DNA of 64,000 bases from Strigamia acuminata (lineage: Eukaryota > Arthropoda > Chilopoda > Geophilomorpha > Linotaeniidae). The position numbers and the translations under genes were made by a program. The notes under the pieces were generated by a model. That model was given only the letters and a program-made list of their open reading frames with translations, was not told where the DNA came from and did not search any database. The stretch covers positions 7,456,259 to 7,520,258 of the forward strand of contig OX442320.1 in assembly GCA_949358305.1 (NCBI GenBank), in the 5' to 3' direction. Shown piece by piece: positions 1-12,445 of the stretch (positions are counted from its first letter, which is position 1; every line of letters begins with the position of its first letter).

Positions 1-3000
1 GACCCGTCGAAACTTGCGCTACAATAATCTACACATTCATTACCATTCATTACCACTAGACACGAACACCGAGCCTAAATCTCACCTAAACGCATGTACC
101 CTGAAGGAGGCTCGAAACAAACGTCGTCTAAAACGCACGACACTCGGTTGTCGTCACTCACGCTCGTCACTCCCGACACCGTCTCGTCCATTGAAAAAAT
201 ATTTCCAAACGTAATTCGCGCGTTTAACACGTGAAATAACGGAATTTCTGCCACAACAAACAACAAAATTTCAATTTCAATTAATTAAATTTAATTTAAT
301 TTAATTAATTGCCTATTTTTACGGGGAATCCTGCCGGTAACTGCAACGTAATAAAATCCTTCAACTTGGCAAAATGTGAGCTGTTAATCGCCATTAGATC
401 AACTATGGGCATAATCTGTGAAATAATGGAAGAAAATCAATAAAATGTAAATTTTAAGTGCAATTAATTACTTGTTCCGGTAACGATAAGGGGTAATCGT
501 CGCACAACCACAAGTTGGCCTTGAATTTCTGCGTTTTGATGGTCATTTCGACCGGTCGACCGATGTCTTTCCCTCGCAGATCCATTTGGGAATTAAAATA
601 CTCTTCCGGACTGATATTGCAAGGGTTTCCGGACGTGCTCGCGACTTCCTACAAAGACGAAATGTAGTATAAAAACAAATGTTGTCGTCTAATTAATCAA
701 TTTAACTGATTAACTATTTCAATTGATTAACGATACTCCACCCCATTAGTTAATGGAGCTGTTGACATCCGTTCTTCGCTCTCCGCGATTCCCAGGAAAG
801 ACTGTAAAGGTGATTTCGGTGATTTGTTCCTCGCTTTGTCGGCTTCTGTTAAGTGCTCGGTCCTCGTTTTCGTCACCAATTCCACATTATTTGCATTATA
901 AACTTTACACTCGTGGCCGTTCACCGCTTCCACTTTGTCGCTGCGCCAACCCCAAATTCCGCTTTTATTTCTAGAAAATTAAAATTATTTTTTAAAAAAA
1001 TTTGTAAAAATTCGTATTAAATTAAATTGTATTAATTGTGGGACCTTTCAAAACTAATTTTATCCGTGTCCACGTATGTTGTTACGATCGGTCCGGTCAA
1101 CCGGGCCGAAACTACATCCTCGGGTGGTCTCATGAATGCAACATCGTCCGAAGCCATGTGCATTTGTTCCACGTAAACTTGTTTCGTATCGTGGTCTATT
1201 TCCATCATAACGGCTGAATCGCCTAAATTTGATACGTCAAAATGTAAATAAATGCGACATTTTTGTTTTCAAGATGGCGGCTTCCTACTCTGTCCTTTAA
1301 AAATATAGCTCCTATTTCCGCGCTGCCAATTTGTTTGGTCAAATCCGAGTAAAGTTGTGTCAATCCTTACGTTTGATCCTAAAAAAATAAATGTTTTGAT
1401 TAAATTAAATTTTAAAAACGTTAATTCGATTGGATTTACCGCTTTTGTACACCTTATATGTGTCGCTCGGGCACATTCTGGATACGAGCGGAACTAAATA
1501 AAAATTTAACCTTAAAAAAATAATTTAATTTTAATTCATTTAACTTACCCCAACTCGTGAATTCCCATTTCATTTCAACGTAAAAATCAGGTGCCTAGAA
1601 AGCAAAACAAAAAAAATCAAACACACCGGTAATAACTCCCAAACTCAAATTCTTACATCTCTTAATTTCGCCAAAAGTTCTGGAATTCCGCATAATCTGC
1701 TGCTGTATCTTTGAAAATCTCGCCATTCCAACACCAACTGAAGTAATTCAGGATCTCCCGTAGCCACAGCTTCCTGCACAACTAAAATATTGTGGTTTTT
1801 CAAAATAATTTTACAAATTTCCAACAAAAAGAAAAAATAAAAGAGAAATGCAATACTAGGAAATAGTAATAAATGTCACGTTGTGTTTCAGCCAGAGTTA
1901 TGATTATATCTATATCGAATTTCCACATCAACTGAAAACAGCAGGAGCTTCAGAAAATAACAATTCCATATTCCGCTAACGTTTTGTGCAAACGACCAAA
2001 AGTAATCCGCAAGAGTAAAGTGTTCAAACAGCAAAACTTTCGCTATTCCTTTTTCAATTTCTTTGCCTGCGAATGTGAAAGCCAATCATAAATTGCCTTA
2101 TTGACACTTCGATCAAATCGTGACTAGAAAATCCTATTTTATTTCATTTTATTTATTTATAAATTTATTTTTATAATAAAATGTGACTCACGATGACATC
2201 AGCGAACGTGATGAGAATATATCGTGAAAACATTTCTATTTTTATTTTTTATTATACGTAGACTTTTGATTAAAAATAAATTCAGCTCGTAAAGTTATTT
2301 ACTCCAAAAGTTTCGATCAATACACAATTACTCCACCGTTTGTGTTCAAAGGATTTGGCAAGCGAAGTGAATAGCAAAAGATTTACAGCTGCGGCAGATT
2401 TAATGGCGACCACACAAACTGGCGGATTTGCAGCGCCGTCTTGTCTTTTAAGTGTGGTCAAAACGGCCCTACAAATCCAAATCTGCGTGAAACTTTGACA
2501 TTAAACATTTTAATTACACTTATTAGTTCAATTAACGTGCAATTTTTAAACGAAAATAATCAAATTATCAGTAAATGACGAGAAAACACGAGAAAAGGAC
2601 ATCGTTAATGAGATTTAATGGCCACTGCCAGGTTTAAGCCAGACATTCATCAATAGACATTAATCCCGATTTAGGGTTAATTTTTCGATTATTCTCGCTC
2701 GACACCGAACACGGTGTTTCAAAATGAGAGAATCGGATTTTTATTATTAAAATAGTCAATAAAAAAAAATAAAAAATAAATTGTATGTAAATAAAAGTTA
2801 GAAAACCGGATTTTTATTACTAAAAAAATCAATTTTATGTAAATAAAAGTTGCGGCATTACTTGTCCATCCACTTTTGTTTTCTGTGTTGACGTTGGCAT
2901 TATGTTGGAGAAGGATTTTTGTACTTTCCACATGGCCCAAAGTGACTGCCAACATTAAAGCTGTTCTACCATGGGGATCCATTTGTTCCAAATCACTACC

Positions 3001-4095
3001 CTATAATAAAAATACAAAAATAAATAAATCAAAAAACATAAAAAGAAAGAAATAGAAAATTCACTTTGCAACAACAAAATTGATTATCCATAAAAGTTTA
3101 ATGCAATCCAACCACAAATGTCAGTGAACTATATATTTTTTGTGGAAAACAACAACAAAATGGAGTAATCATTGCCAATTTATACACAAATAGCAGATTT
3201 GACTTTACTAACCTTGAAATGGTTAGAAAAAATAATTATTTTTGTGATTTTCTGCATATTTGATTACAGCACTGACACAACATTTTTTATTATTGATTTT
3301 GAGCAAGTCTAGAACAGAATTGAGTCATCAACACTTTAATTCACTGTAGGAAAACTACATTGCTGTACAAAACATCCAAATTTATCTATTTAATCAAGTT
3401 AACTTGAAAAAGGAGGGCTCCAACTACCCATTCAAGCTAGTGAATCATAAAACACTGTGCATCGGTCTTCATTTAGACCTTAAAGAAGCCAGCCAAGAAC
3501 AGTTTCAAGAATTAATCAAATGAGCGCTTATTTAATGAGTTTTTAAATTTGTATTCAATAGTTTGAATTGAATTGATTTTTAATTTTAAATTTTGGGTTT
3601 TTTCCTTCCTTTTGTTTTGTGTCATGTTGACAGTTTCTAAAATTAAAAACATGTTTACAAAATGTGGTTTTGTGTGGAATAGATCAAAATTTTTGAGATT
3701 TTTTCATCAAATTAAAGTAAATCTGTGATTAATTTTTAATTTTTTTATAAAAATGTGACGTGTAAACAAAATAATTTAATAATCATTAAATTTATTTATT
3801 TTTATTTTTACATTTATTTTTTATTTATTTTTCCGTTTTTTAACTGATAATAAATGGAGATTCATTAATTTAGTTCAGGGTTATCTTCGTGATTTATCCT
3901 TCGATTTCTCGTAGCAAAAATTAATTGCCAAATTACGATTAATGACATAACACGCAACACACTAACAAAAAATAAACATACCTGATTACTATTAAGAAAA
4001 GCATCTAATTCTTTATATTCATTATTCCACACCAACCAGTGAACTGGGAATTCTTCTCGCAGTACTTTAGCTGACATGGTAGGAAGCAAATTCAC
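1..4095 (-). CDS. ANKRD13: ANKRD13-family ankyrin-repeat protein (3' end missing)
   Basis: Partial gene running off the left edge. Exons in transcript order: 3982-4077 (ATG at 4077; an upstream in-frame ATG at 4095), 2862-3000, 1657-1781, 1549-1594, 1440-1493, 1289-1378, 1045-1222, 742-970, 472-648, 313-415, 86-247 and probably 1-28, about 474 codons so far. Two N-terminal ankyrin-like repeats ([39 protein letters not shown]) are followed by the family core ([45 protein letters not shown]). Known family role: membrane-associated ubiquitin-binding adaptors that regulate internalisation of ubiquitinated receptors such as EGFR; the C-terminal ubiquitin-interacting motifs would lie outside the window. 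Intron 10 (248-312) keeps frame only with a GC donor (ATAG|GCAATT). The gene is divergent from GIT at 4726. Family assignment is firm; which vertebrate paralogue (A, B or D) it matches is not decided. Confidence 0.93.
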
Positions 4096-4725
4096 GAATC
4101 TGACTAAGCGTGAAGGAGATAACAGCGATGAATCAATCGCTCTTATAGAAACATACTCGGCTCGCCTAGCTTCCGAACCGGAAACGCAGCCATCAATTAC
4201 CGCGAATTTAGCGCCATCTCTGACTAAAATAAACGTACTAATTAATTAGCGTCAGAAATTTGATTTTAAACAGTAACGGTTTCCTCCTACATCTCCTGCT
4301 CGAAATAAATCGCAGAGAAAACCAAATTTACGGAGAAATATTTCACACTTTTCTAAATTAGAAAATAGAAAAAAAAAATAAACCAGAAATGAAAATATAA
4401 CTCCACAACACCAGATTATAAAACGTCAATTTCAAAACAAACATTTATTGAACCGAATTCAAAACAATATTTTGTCTAATTAAATTAAAAATGATTTTAT
4501 TATTAAAAACAAATTTATTTAAAAAAAAAAAAAAAAACCAAGATGGCGTCAGCTGAAACTCAGCCTGGATCTGATGTTCCGAACGCGATCTGCGTGAGTC
4601 GAATTTCACCCTGACGGTGGAGCTAGAAGCACGAGAAGTGGGCAGCTGCTATGTAGTTGATATTCTTCAACGCTACGATGTTTTCGGCTTAACTTTCGGC
4701 TTTCGTGCGTGAAAAAGTGATCGCG
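4096..4725. promoter_or_regulatory. Bidirectional intergenic region between ANKRD13 and GIT
   Basis: The 630 bp separate the two start codons of divergent genes and should hold both promoters and 5' leaders. A poly-A run lies at about 4520-4537. A short upstream ORF at 4543-4614 (24 codons including stop) starts in strong Kozak context (AAGATGG) and contains CTGC|GTGAGT, a good 5' splice donor, so it could be a uORF or an alternative first exon of GIT. No TATA box is evident. Confidence 0.55.
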
Positions 4726-7700
4726 ATGTCCAGAGGAAAGCTACGAGCCAATGTGGAAGTGTGCGCTGATTGCGGAGCAGCTGGTAATGAATAAGAAAAT
4801 CAATCAAGTTCAAACAAATCTCTTGGAAAACAATTGCTCAACTTACTTATAAATGATGCATTGTTTGTTAGATTACTATTGACAAGGAGTGGCTTGATTG
4901 TAATGATTTACTCACGTATAGAACGAGAAAATCAATTGGAAAACAAAAAAAAATACACGAAGAAATATAAGTTGATTACTTGACCCTTAACCTATTTGCA
5001 AATTGTTGACTAATTTAATTTAATTTGCACTCGAGATGTTCCCAAGAGTTTTTATTTTGAGTTTTTTATTTTTTTTTAAGTGTGTTGATTGAATTAGATG
5101 TTGTTTATTTTTTTTTTAAATATTTAGATCCAACATGGGCATCTATAAATCGAGGTATTTTAATTTGCGACGAATGTTGCAGTGTTCATCGCAGTTTAGG
5201 TCGACACGTATCGCAAGTGAAATCGTTGAAGAAAGGAGCGTGGAATCCGACGCAATTAGCTGTGAGAATAAATACAAATTGGAATTTAATCATTTTCCAA
5301 CGAGATAAAAAACGTGAAAATGACTAATTTCGTGATCAAAAGTCGATTTAAAATGTTTTTTTTTTTGTCGAATTTTTTATTTTTAATTTTTTTAAATTAT
5401 TAATGATGATTTTGATTTTTGTAGATGGTTCACACGTTATGTAATAACGGTTCGAATTCTATTTGGGAACACTCGCTTTTAGACCCCAGTAATGCTAAAA
5501 GTGGGCGCAGAAAACCCAGCCCAAAGGACCTTGTGCAGTAAGAAATGAATCAAATGATAATCGAGATAAAAAGAAACAAAACAAACACGAATAACTATTT
5601 AATTTAAACCGGTAATATCATATTTTCTATTTTTCTATTTTTAGTCCGACCAAAGCTGATTTCATTCGAGCAAAACATCAAGTTCTTGCTTTCGTCTGCC
5701 GGCCGAGCAAGGACGATTTAAATTTAGGCGACGGTGATGTCAGCAAGGTTTAAAAAAAATGAAAAACAGAAATTTGTGATTAATTTGTGATTAATTTGTG
5801 ATTTTATCTTTTTTTAAATAGCAACTTCATTCGAGTGTGCGCACAACTAAACTAGAGACAAGTTTAAGGCTTATTTCCCTCGGAGCTGATCCAAATTACT
5901 TTGACGAGGAGAAAGGCACTTGTCCAATCCACGTGGCGTCGAAAGCGGGACAGGTTTCGCAAGTGGAGTTGCTCGTGGTTCACGGAGCAGACCCGGGAGC
6001 GATGGATGCGCATGGGAAAACTCCGGCGAATTATTCGCGACTGTTTGGTTACGACGATTTAGCCGACCGTTTGTTTGAAATGCAATACGAAGTTACCGAT
6101 AGATTAGCGTATTATTTGTGCGGGCGCAAACCCGACCATAGGCTGGGACAACATTTTATTATACCGGAAATGGCGGATAGTTTGGATATGTCCGAATTAG
6201 CCAAAGCTGCCAAAAAGAAATTACAAGCGGTAAGATTTGTATTTTATTTGTATTTAAATTATAATTAAAATTGATTTTATTTTTTGTAGTTACCCAATCA
6301 TTTGTTTGAAGAATTGGGACAGGATATATACGATGAAGTTGATCGACGAGAAACAGATGCAAGTGCGTTTTTTACGTTTGATTTGACAATCCGCCATTTT
6401 TGTTTTAATTTTTTTGTTTTTTGTGGGGATATAGTTTGGCTTTCGATGCAAAATCAAAGTGCGCTTGTCACTGACCGTTGTTCCGTGCCTTTTTTACCGG
6501 TTAATCCTGAGTTTTCATCTACAAGGAATCAGGTAGATAATTAAAATTATTTTAGTCACGATTTTGGTTCATCGGATCGTAATTGTTTCGACAGGGAAGG
6601 CAAAAATTAGCACGTTTCAATGCAAGGGAATTTGCGACATTAATTATTGATTTTCTGAGCGATGCGAGAAGACGACAGTTGGGGCTTTCAGTAACGGCTG
6701 CAGCCATTTTGAAAGAGAGAGAAAATCGACAAAAGCGAAACACAAATTCACCTCTTACACGAATTAACTCAACCAACGGGTCTAAAACTGACGCGCTCAG
6801 TGATGACGAACCGCTTTACGACAGTGTCGCTTCCGACGAGGAAAGCGTGACGAATGCACCGGTTACGGCATCAAATAAAACATCGATAAAAGCTACAGAA
6901 ACAAACGAGGAGAAAAAAATAGTTAGAAAACAAAATTAAAAATTCGTTTTAATGTTTTTTTTATTTTTTAATTTCATATTTTAAGGTTCAAAACGATATT
7001 TCAGCCGCAGCTGCTAAATTAAAATCAAAAGTTCATTCTTCAAGTACAAATGGGACTGATTCAGTTACGAGGGAAGCGTACGTGGACGTCAAGAAACAAC
7101 TAATAACCTCACAAGCTCAAATACAACAACTATTGCAAAATAATAATAATTTGAAACAGGAAATTAATCTGTTACAAAGCATGGTAAAATAAATAAATGA
7201 AATGAAATAAATAAATAATCTAAATGAACGTTTTTAAATTTAGCTCCAGAAATTGATGAATGAAAACACGTCGCTACGTTCGCACATGCACGGAGGCAGT
7301 TTACCGAACGGACACGACCCTGCTCTCAGTATGGTCCAGTCGCAACAAAGTTCGCCTCGCAGTTCTCCACGATCATCGCAGAGACCACAGTCCATGTACG
7401 AACCGCGCGAACAATTACGACAACAGCATTCGCCAGTTCCTAATCCATACGGCACAGTGTCTAAGAGAGATGATGTAATGATGCGAGCACATTTAATTTA
7501 ATTATTGGTTTAAAATGTGTTTTATTTGTTTTATTAGAGGGGAAGTCCTGTTCTGCGGTCGGGAGGGTGTGGAGATTATGAAAATTTAACGTCCGTTTCA
7601 GACAGGTTTGCATTTTTGGAATTTATTTTAATTTTTTAATTTTTAATTTTTGATTTTTGATTTTTATTTTTTAAAGGAGTTCGGCAGCAGCTCTTCTGAA

Positions 7701-8385
7701 CACTGCTTCGGTTTCTTCTCCTTCAGTTGGTCATCTAGCGAGACTTCCAACTCAGGAAGAAGTTGTTAGGAAAACTGAACAAATTACTAAGAAAATACAG
7801 GAGTTGTTAATTTCGGCCCAGGAGGGCAAACACGAAAGGTTAATTCAATATATAATATACTGTATTTCCGCAAGTAATGGCCGCGGCTCATATGTTTTTT
7901 CAAATTTGTCGTTTTCTTTCGTTTTACATTCATTTTGCGTTTGAAACGAATACAAAACAACTCAAAACAAACGTACGTTTATTTTGTTACGTTTTAATTG
8001 CGGAAATGCGGTAATGTTTTTAAAAAAACTAGAAATTTAATGGTTTAATATTGTAAAATTGTAGTTTTATTCCTTGTTCGGAAAAAATCTATCGAGCTGT
8101 ACTCGACATGATTAGTATTTTTCACCAGGTAAAGCGATTTAATCAATTTGAATGGATTAATTAGTAATGAAATGTTTGTGTTTGAAGACTCCTTGCGAGG
8201 AAAGCATGGGTACGGCTCTCCGACAACTCACCACGAGTGCCTTGCGGCTTCAGACGGAATGTCGAACACTTTTGGTTCCTGCTCCGGAAGTGAATGTAGA
8301 TCACAGATTTATCACTCAGCAAGTGATTCAGTGCGCCTACGATATCGCCAAAGCCGCTAAACAACTCGTCACCCTCTTCCAGTAG
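4726..8385 (+). CDS. GIT: ARF GTPase-activating protein GIT
   Basis: Fourteen exons: 4726-4783, 5128-5261, 5425-5537, 5645-5747, 5822-6229, 6290-6362, 6435-6532, 6595-6921, 6986-7183, 7244-7474, 7538-7605, 7677-7838, 8065-8128, 8188-8385; 744 aa, close to vertebrate GIT1/2. The order matches the family: N-terminal ArfGAP zinc finger (CADCGAADPTWASINRG, then CDECC, with the arginine in HRSLGRH), three ankyrin repeats (about residues 130-225), Spa2-homology region (SDLSELAKAAKKKL-type motif present as LDMSELAKAAKKKL; second copy GRQKLARFNAREFATLIID), a coiled coil (about 450-510) and a C-terminal paxillin-binding four-helix domain ending in QVIQCAYDIAKAAKQLV. Known role: scaffold with PIX/PAK at focal adhesions, receptor endocytosis and centrosome. 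The intron between exons 12 and 13 carries a MITE (7858-8013). Confidence 0.96.
7858..8013. mobile_element. MITE with TATTTCCGC-type inverted termini, in GIT intron 12
   Basis: About 156 bp flanked by TA. The left end reads CTGTATTTCCGCAAGTAA, and the reverse complement of the right end reads CCGCATTTCCGCAATTAA. No coding capacity. TA target and short TIRs fit a non-autonomous Tc1/mariner-like (or other TA-targeting) element. Related ends occur at about 22455-22532 and about 28080-28105. Confidence 0.75.
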
Positions 8386-9363
8386 AGGAAGCATCGCAAC
8401 AGTTTCGAACGTGCTCGTTCTCGGCGTCGTGCTTCTCATGATAACGTCAGCCACGCTCGCTGAAGCGATTTAGCTCTTTTACTGTGGAGAAATGTAATTT
8501 TTAAAACATCGATTATTCGAATTCCTTTTATTTTTTGTTCTCGTTTTTTGGAGCGACATTTTTTGATTATACACAGACGACATTTTTTTTTTTGTAAAAA
8601 TGAGAAAAATGAACAAAAAAATTTATCCCATCCATGTCTTGATGATCATTTTTGATTGTTGATGGCTTTTTATGTCTTTGGTTAGAAATAGTTATCGGTA
8701 TTATATAAGAAATGTTACGATTCCTGCTCATTTATTTTTTGTCTTCCAATGAAAAATTTTAACCCTAGTTATATGAGAACAAGGAAATTCTGTCAAATTT
8801 CAACGTTTTTTACCTTTACAATGCGTTTTTTTGTTACATAGAACTGTTGAATATGAAATGTTGAGAGATTCAATATGAAATTATTAGAAATTTCTGATTT
8901 TTTTTTCTTTGAAAAACAAAAATTGAGATTTTATTGATGAAAATAACTTATTTTTGTTACATTATTTTAATGACTCACCTTTCATTTTCTTTTCCCCGTC
9001 AAATCAATAATAAATAAAAACATTTAAATGTTACCAAGAGAAGAAAAAAAATGTTTAAAAGTTAAAAAAGAACAAAAAAATATTCTGTTTCTTCTGTCAG
9101 TCATTTTTGTGCTTGCACTTGCTTTAAAAATGGAAAAAATTGAAACTCATGTTGTTCATTTATGCTACTGTTTCATGCTTAGATATGAGAAGAGTACCTC
9201 GTGATATGTATATGTATGTATACAAAAGGTTTCAATGCCTTCCGTCTCATGCAATTAACAAAAATAAATATTTTTGTAATTGGTGTTCGTTTTTGTGAGA
9301 TTTTATTACAAAAACAAAATCGTTTCGACTTTACAACAACTTGACAAATCTACTAAAGAGCGA
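8386..9363. other. Convergent 3' region of GIT and TRMT2A
   Basis: Nearly 1 kb between the two stop codons, very AT-rich, with no convincing coding exon. It should hold the GIT 3' UTR (plus) and the short TRMT2A 3' UTR (minus). AATAAA-type polyadenylation signals for the plus strand occur near 9003-9018 and 9260-9270. Confidence 0.5.
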
Positions 9364-12056
9364 CTATTTCGGTCTTTCGAATAAAAGAACCAATTCGTAA
9401 TGATTGGTGTGAGGAAATAAATCGACTGGACTTGCTGAGATGGGGATAAACGGGTCGCCACGATACTGATTGGACACGGGACGAGTTAAACTACAAGAAA
9501 AAATCAATAAACACCAACAAAATCAATCATTTAAATCGATTAAACTAACTCTTCAAAATTCAGCATGGCCATTCTCGGATTGCACGACACGTAAATGAGT
9601 GATTTGATTTTATTACACGAGCGTAATGTCCGGATAACTTTATTATCTATTAAAAAAATAATTTAAAACAATTATTACATCTATTAATTTCGTTAACTTA
9701 CGTATTCCAGCTCTGGGTGGGTCGATAATGGCGACGATGTTTTCCTTTTCTATGGATGCGAGTATTGGGAATAGAACGTCTTCGGCTTTACCGCAAACGT
9801 ACTGAACGTTTTCTAAATCTAAAATTATAAATTAGTTTCATTACAATACATTTCTTCACACCGTTTTTGTATAATTACTATTCAGTTCCTTGTTTGCTTT
9901 AGCATCTTCGATGGCATTCGGAACCATTTCAATTCCAAGAACCTTAAGCACGTCCTGTATCGAAAATAAATAAATTATTTTACATTAGATGATATAAAAT
10001 CGACGTTAATACCTTCGCTAAAGTCATTCCGATCGTTCCGGTACCGCAGCAGACATCTACAACAACTGTTTCCTCCTTATCCGCGTTTATTAAGTCTTTG
10101 ATGACCTTGTACAGAAGTTGAGCAGCCGCTGTGTTGACTTGAAAAAACGCATCGGGAGAAATGCGAAATTTCAAATCGAATATCGACTCGTATACATATT
10201 TATCTCCGAAAATGTATTCCGGCGGTGATTCTTCACCAGATATCCTGAAAAATAAAGACGATTTTGATGTTTTTTCGTGTTAAATTCAAAGCATTACGAA
10301 CTTTTTAGCAAATGGTTGAAAATAAAGCGATGTAACACCGCAGTGTTGGCCAGCGCCTGTTCGGAAGTGGCTTTCAATCTGATTCTTTATACTACCTAAT
10401 TCGTCCTAAAATACAAAAATTTGTTTTAATTTTCACGCAATGGGGATCAGAGTTTGATTATACTAACTAATGATAGTCTTTGGGGATGCATGATGACTAA
10501 CACCAATAAAAAGAGTTGGTCGTTCTTTTTCCCAGCACGAACGGTCAATTGGCGCCAATATCCGGTGTGGTTTTCGGCATTAAAAGGCGGTTTGTCGGTC
10601 GTACGAATGTAATCTTGAAAGCTCTAAGCAAATTGTTAGAATTATCGGTTTGAAATTATTAAAATTTTAATTTTTTTGATATTTTTTCGTTTACTTTAGC
10701 CACTTTCTTCATGCAGTCGGGAATGATGTCGCATTTGTCGCATTCGGCAATTTGGATGGACCCAGCCGTGTATCTGGTTAGTCGGAATCCGACCGTCCAT
10801 TCACCGGCTGTTGAAAAACCAACGTTGAATTCGCATTTATTCCTGTACGCATCGGTCACCGGCGATGGTTTGATCGGATTGAGTTGACAACAATATTTGT
10901 ATTTTTCTCTAGAACGTGAAGAATCATTAGTTTTAGTCTTATTTGATTTAAAATTTAATTTACTTGTGTTCTTGAAGCCATTTTGTTGGCCCACTTAAAT
11001 GTTGAATTTTACTTCCAAGTTTGAATAAAAATTTTCTCACTTCCTGTTCTTTTTTCTAAAAAACAAAAAAAAAAAAAAAATATCAATAAATTGAATTTCG
11101 ACGTAAGTTGCGTCGTAGGTTGTCAATTTACTTTCAACTGTCGATCGTACGGCATTTTCCATAATGGAGATACAGCGTATATTACTCTAAAGACGCAAAA
11201 AATTAAATCAATTTATATTTTTAAAAATAAACGAAAAGATCGTTCTACTTTTCGGTATCGGGAATAGCGTCGTCTGGGTCGTCTTCCTCTTCGGATTTAA
11301 TTTTTTTTCGCGTTTCTTCAGATTCGTTCGACTCCAAAAATCGCTTTTTCACCAACGGATCTGCCGCCGGATTCGCTTTCTAAGCAAAAAAAAACATTAC
11401 ACCTTGCAAATCTCAATCCCAAACCGAATTTTTCTCTTATTTACGGCAATAAACAAAATAAAAAACATTAAAAAATCACAAATTTTAATAATTTTCATTA
11501 CTTTTGCGCTTAATGTCTTCCCTTTCCACTTGTAACCATTCAACACCTTTAATGCATTCTCTCTGTCGTCTTCGCACCTAGAAAATCAAATAAACAGCTA
11601 TAAAAATCACGAGATTCCAATTTTAATTAAATATTACTTGAAAGTAATAAAAGCCCAGGACGCGCTGTGTCCTATGCTTTTTATTTTGTGGCTGTTTAAT
11701 TTCAACTTTTGATTTAACAACTTCTTCAATTGCTGCAAAAGAAACGGGCGTTTAATTATAAATGGTTAAAATTGAAAAATTTCGTCATTTCTTACTGCGA
11801 ATCCGAATTTCATGGGCAAACCTCCAATTTCAATTTTGTATATTTCGGATGTAAATTCGTTTCTTCTCGTATAAAAATATGGATCGGTTTCTAATGGTTT
11901 TGCTTCGCAGTTTTGGGGCCCGGAATTCATTAGAAATTGACCGCTTTGTTTGGCCGTGTCTACTTCACCCATTTTGATATCACATTTCTTGGCAAAATTA
12001 TCAGCTGATATTTCATTCTCGGCTTTAGATTCCATCGCACAAGTAAATAATTTCAA
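9364..12056 (-). CDS. TRMT2A: tRNA (uracil-5-)-methyltransferase homologue A
   Basis: Fourteen exons (transcript order): 11796-12035, 11638-11732, 11502-11577, 11249-11379, 11132-11186, 10964-11055, 10695-10908, 10468-10623, 10302-10405, 10013-10244, 9879-9954, 9702-9818, 9550-9646, 9364-9490. ATG at 12035 gives 603 aa; an in-frame ATG at 12056 adds seven residues. The N-terminal part resembles an RRM (exons 1-3). The C-terminal half is a TrmA-type SAM methyltransferase: [12 protein letters not shown], motif [18 protein letters not shown] (exon 10), the DPPRAGI motif (exon 12), and the catalytic-cysteine region CNP (exon 13). Known role: m5U54 methylation in the T-loop of cytosolic tRNA. Head-to-head with RANBP1, as in human. 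Confidence 0.95.
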
Positions 12057-12445
12057 AATAAATTACAATTACAAAGCGCACGTCTTCCAACGCGTGGCAA
12101 GTTTAAGTTTGATGTGTGACGTATGATTTTATCCTTTATGTATATCACACACGATTAAATTCGACGTCATCAATTAACTACGAATGCAAAATTTTGTTTA
12201 TGGCAAATATGCGGTTTGGTATTTGTTCCTTTCGAATTAAATACACTTTATTAATTATTTTTATTTATTTCTCAACCGATTTTAACAAAAACCAACGAAT
12301 AAAAGAAAATTTTAATTCAATTTCTGGTTCCACTTTTTTACGCTAGATGGCATAAATTACGTACGTCTTTGAAATAGCGGGAAAAGGTGGCTTCCTTTCT
12401 TTGTCTGTAAATTTTGCGAAATCATCCGTCGACATCCAACTGACT
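12057..12445. promoter_or_regulatory. Bidirectional promoter region between TRMT2A and RANBP1
   Basis: Fewer than 400 bp separate the divergent start codons, so both promoters and 5' leaders must lie here. I see no TATA box. TATTTCTCAACCG- and GGCATAAATT-like AT-rich stretches sit in the centre. The same divergent pair shares a short promoter in human 22q11. Confidence 0.6.

Noticed and set aside
1888-2085. Minus-strand ORF in ANKRD13 intron 2
   Set aside because: Exon 2 joins exon 3 directly in phase with conserved sequence on both sides; the ORF has no similarity to the family.
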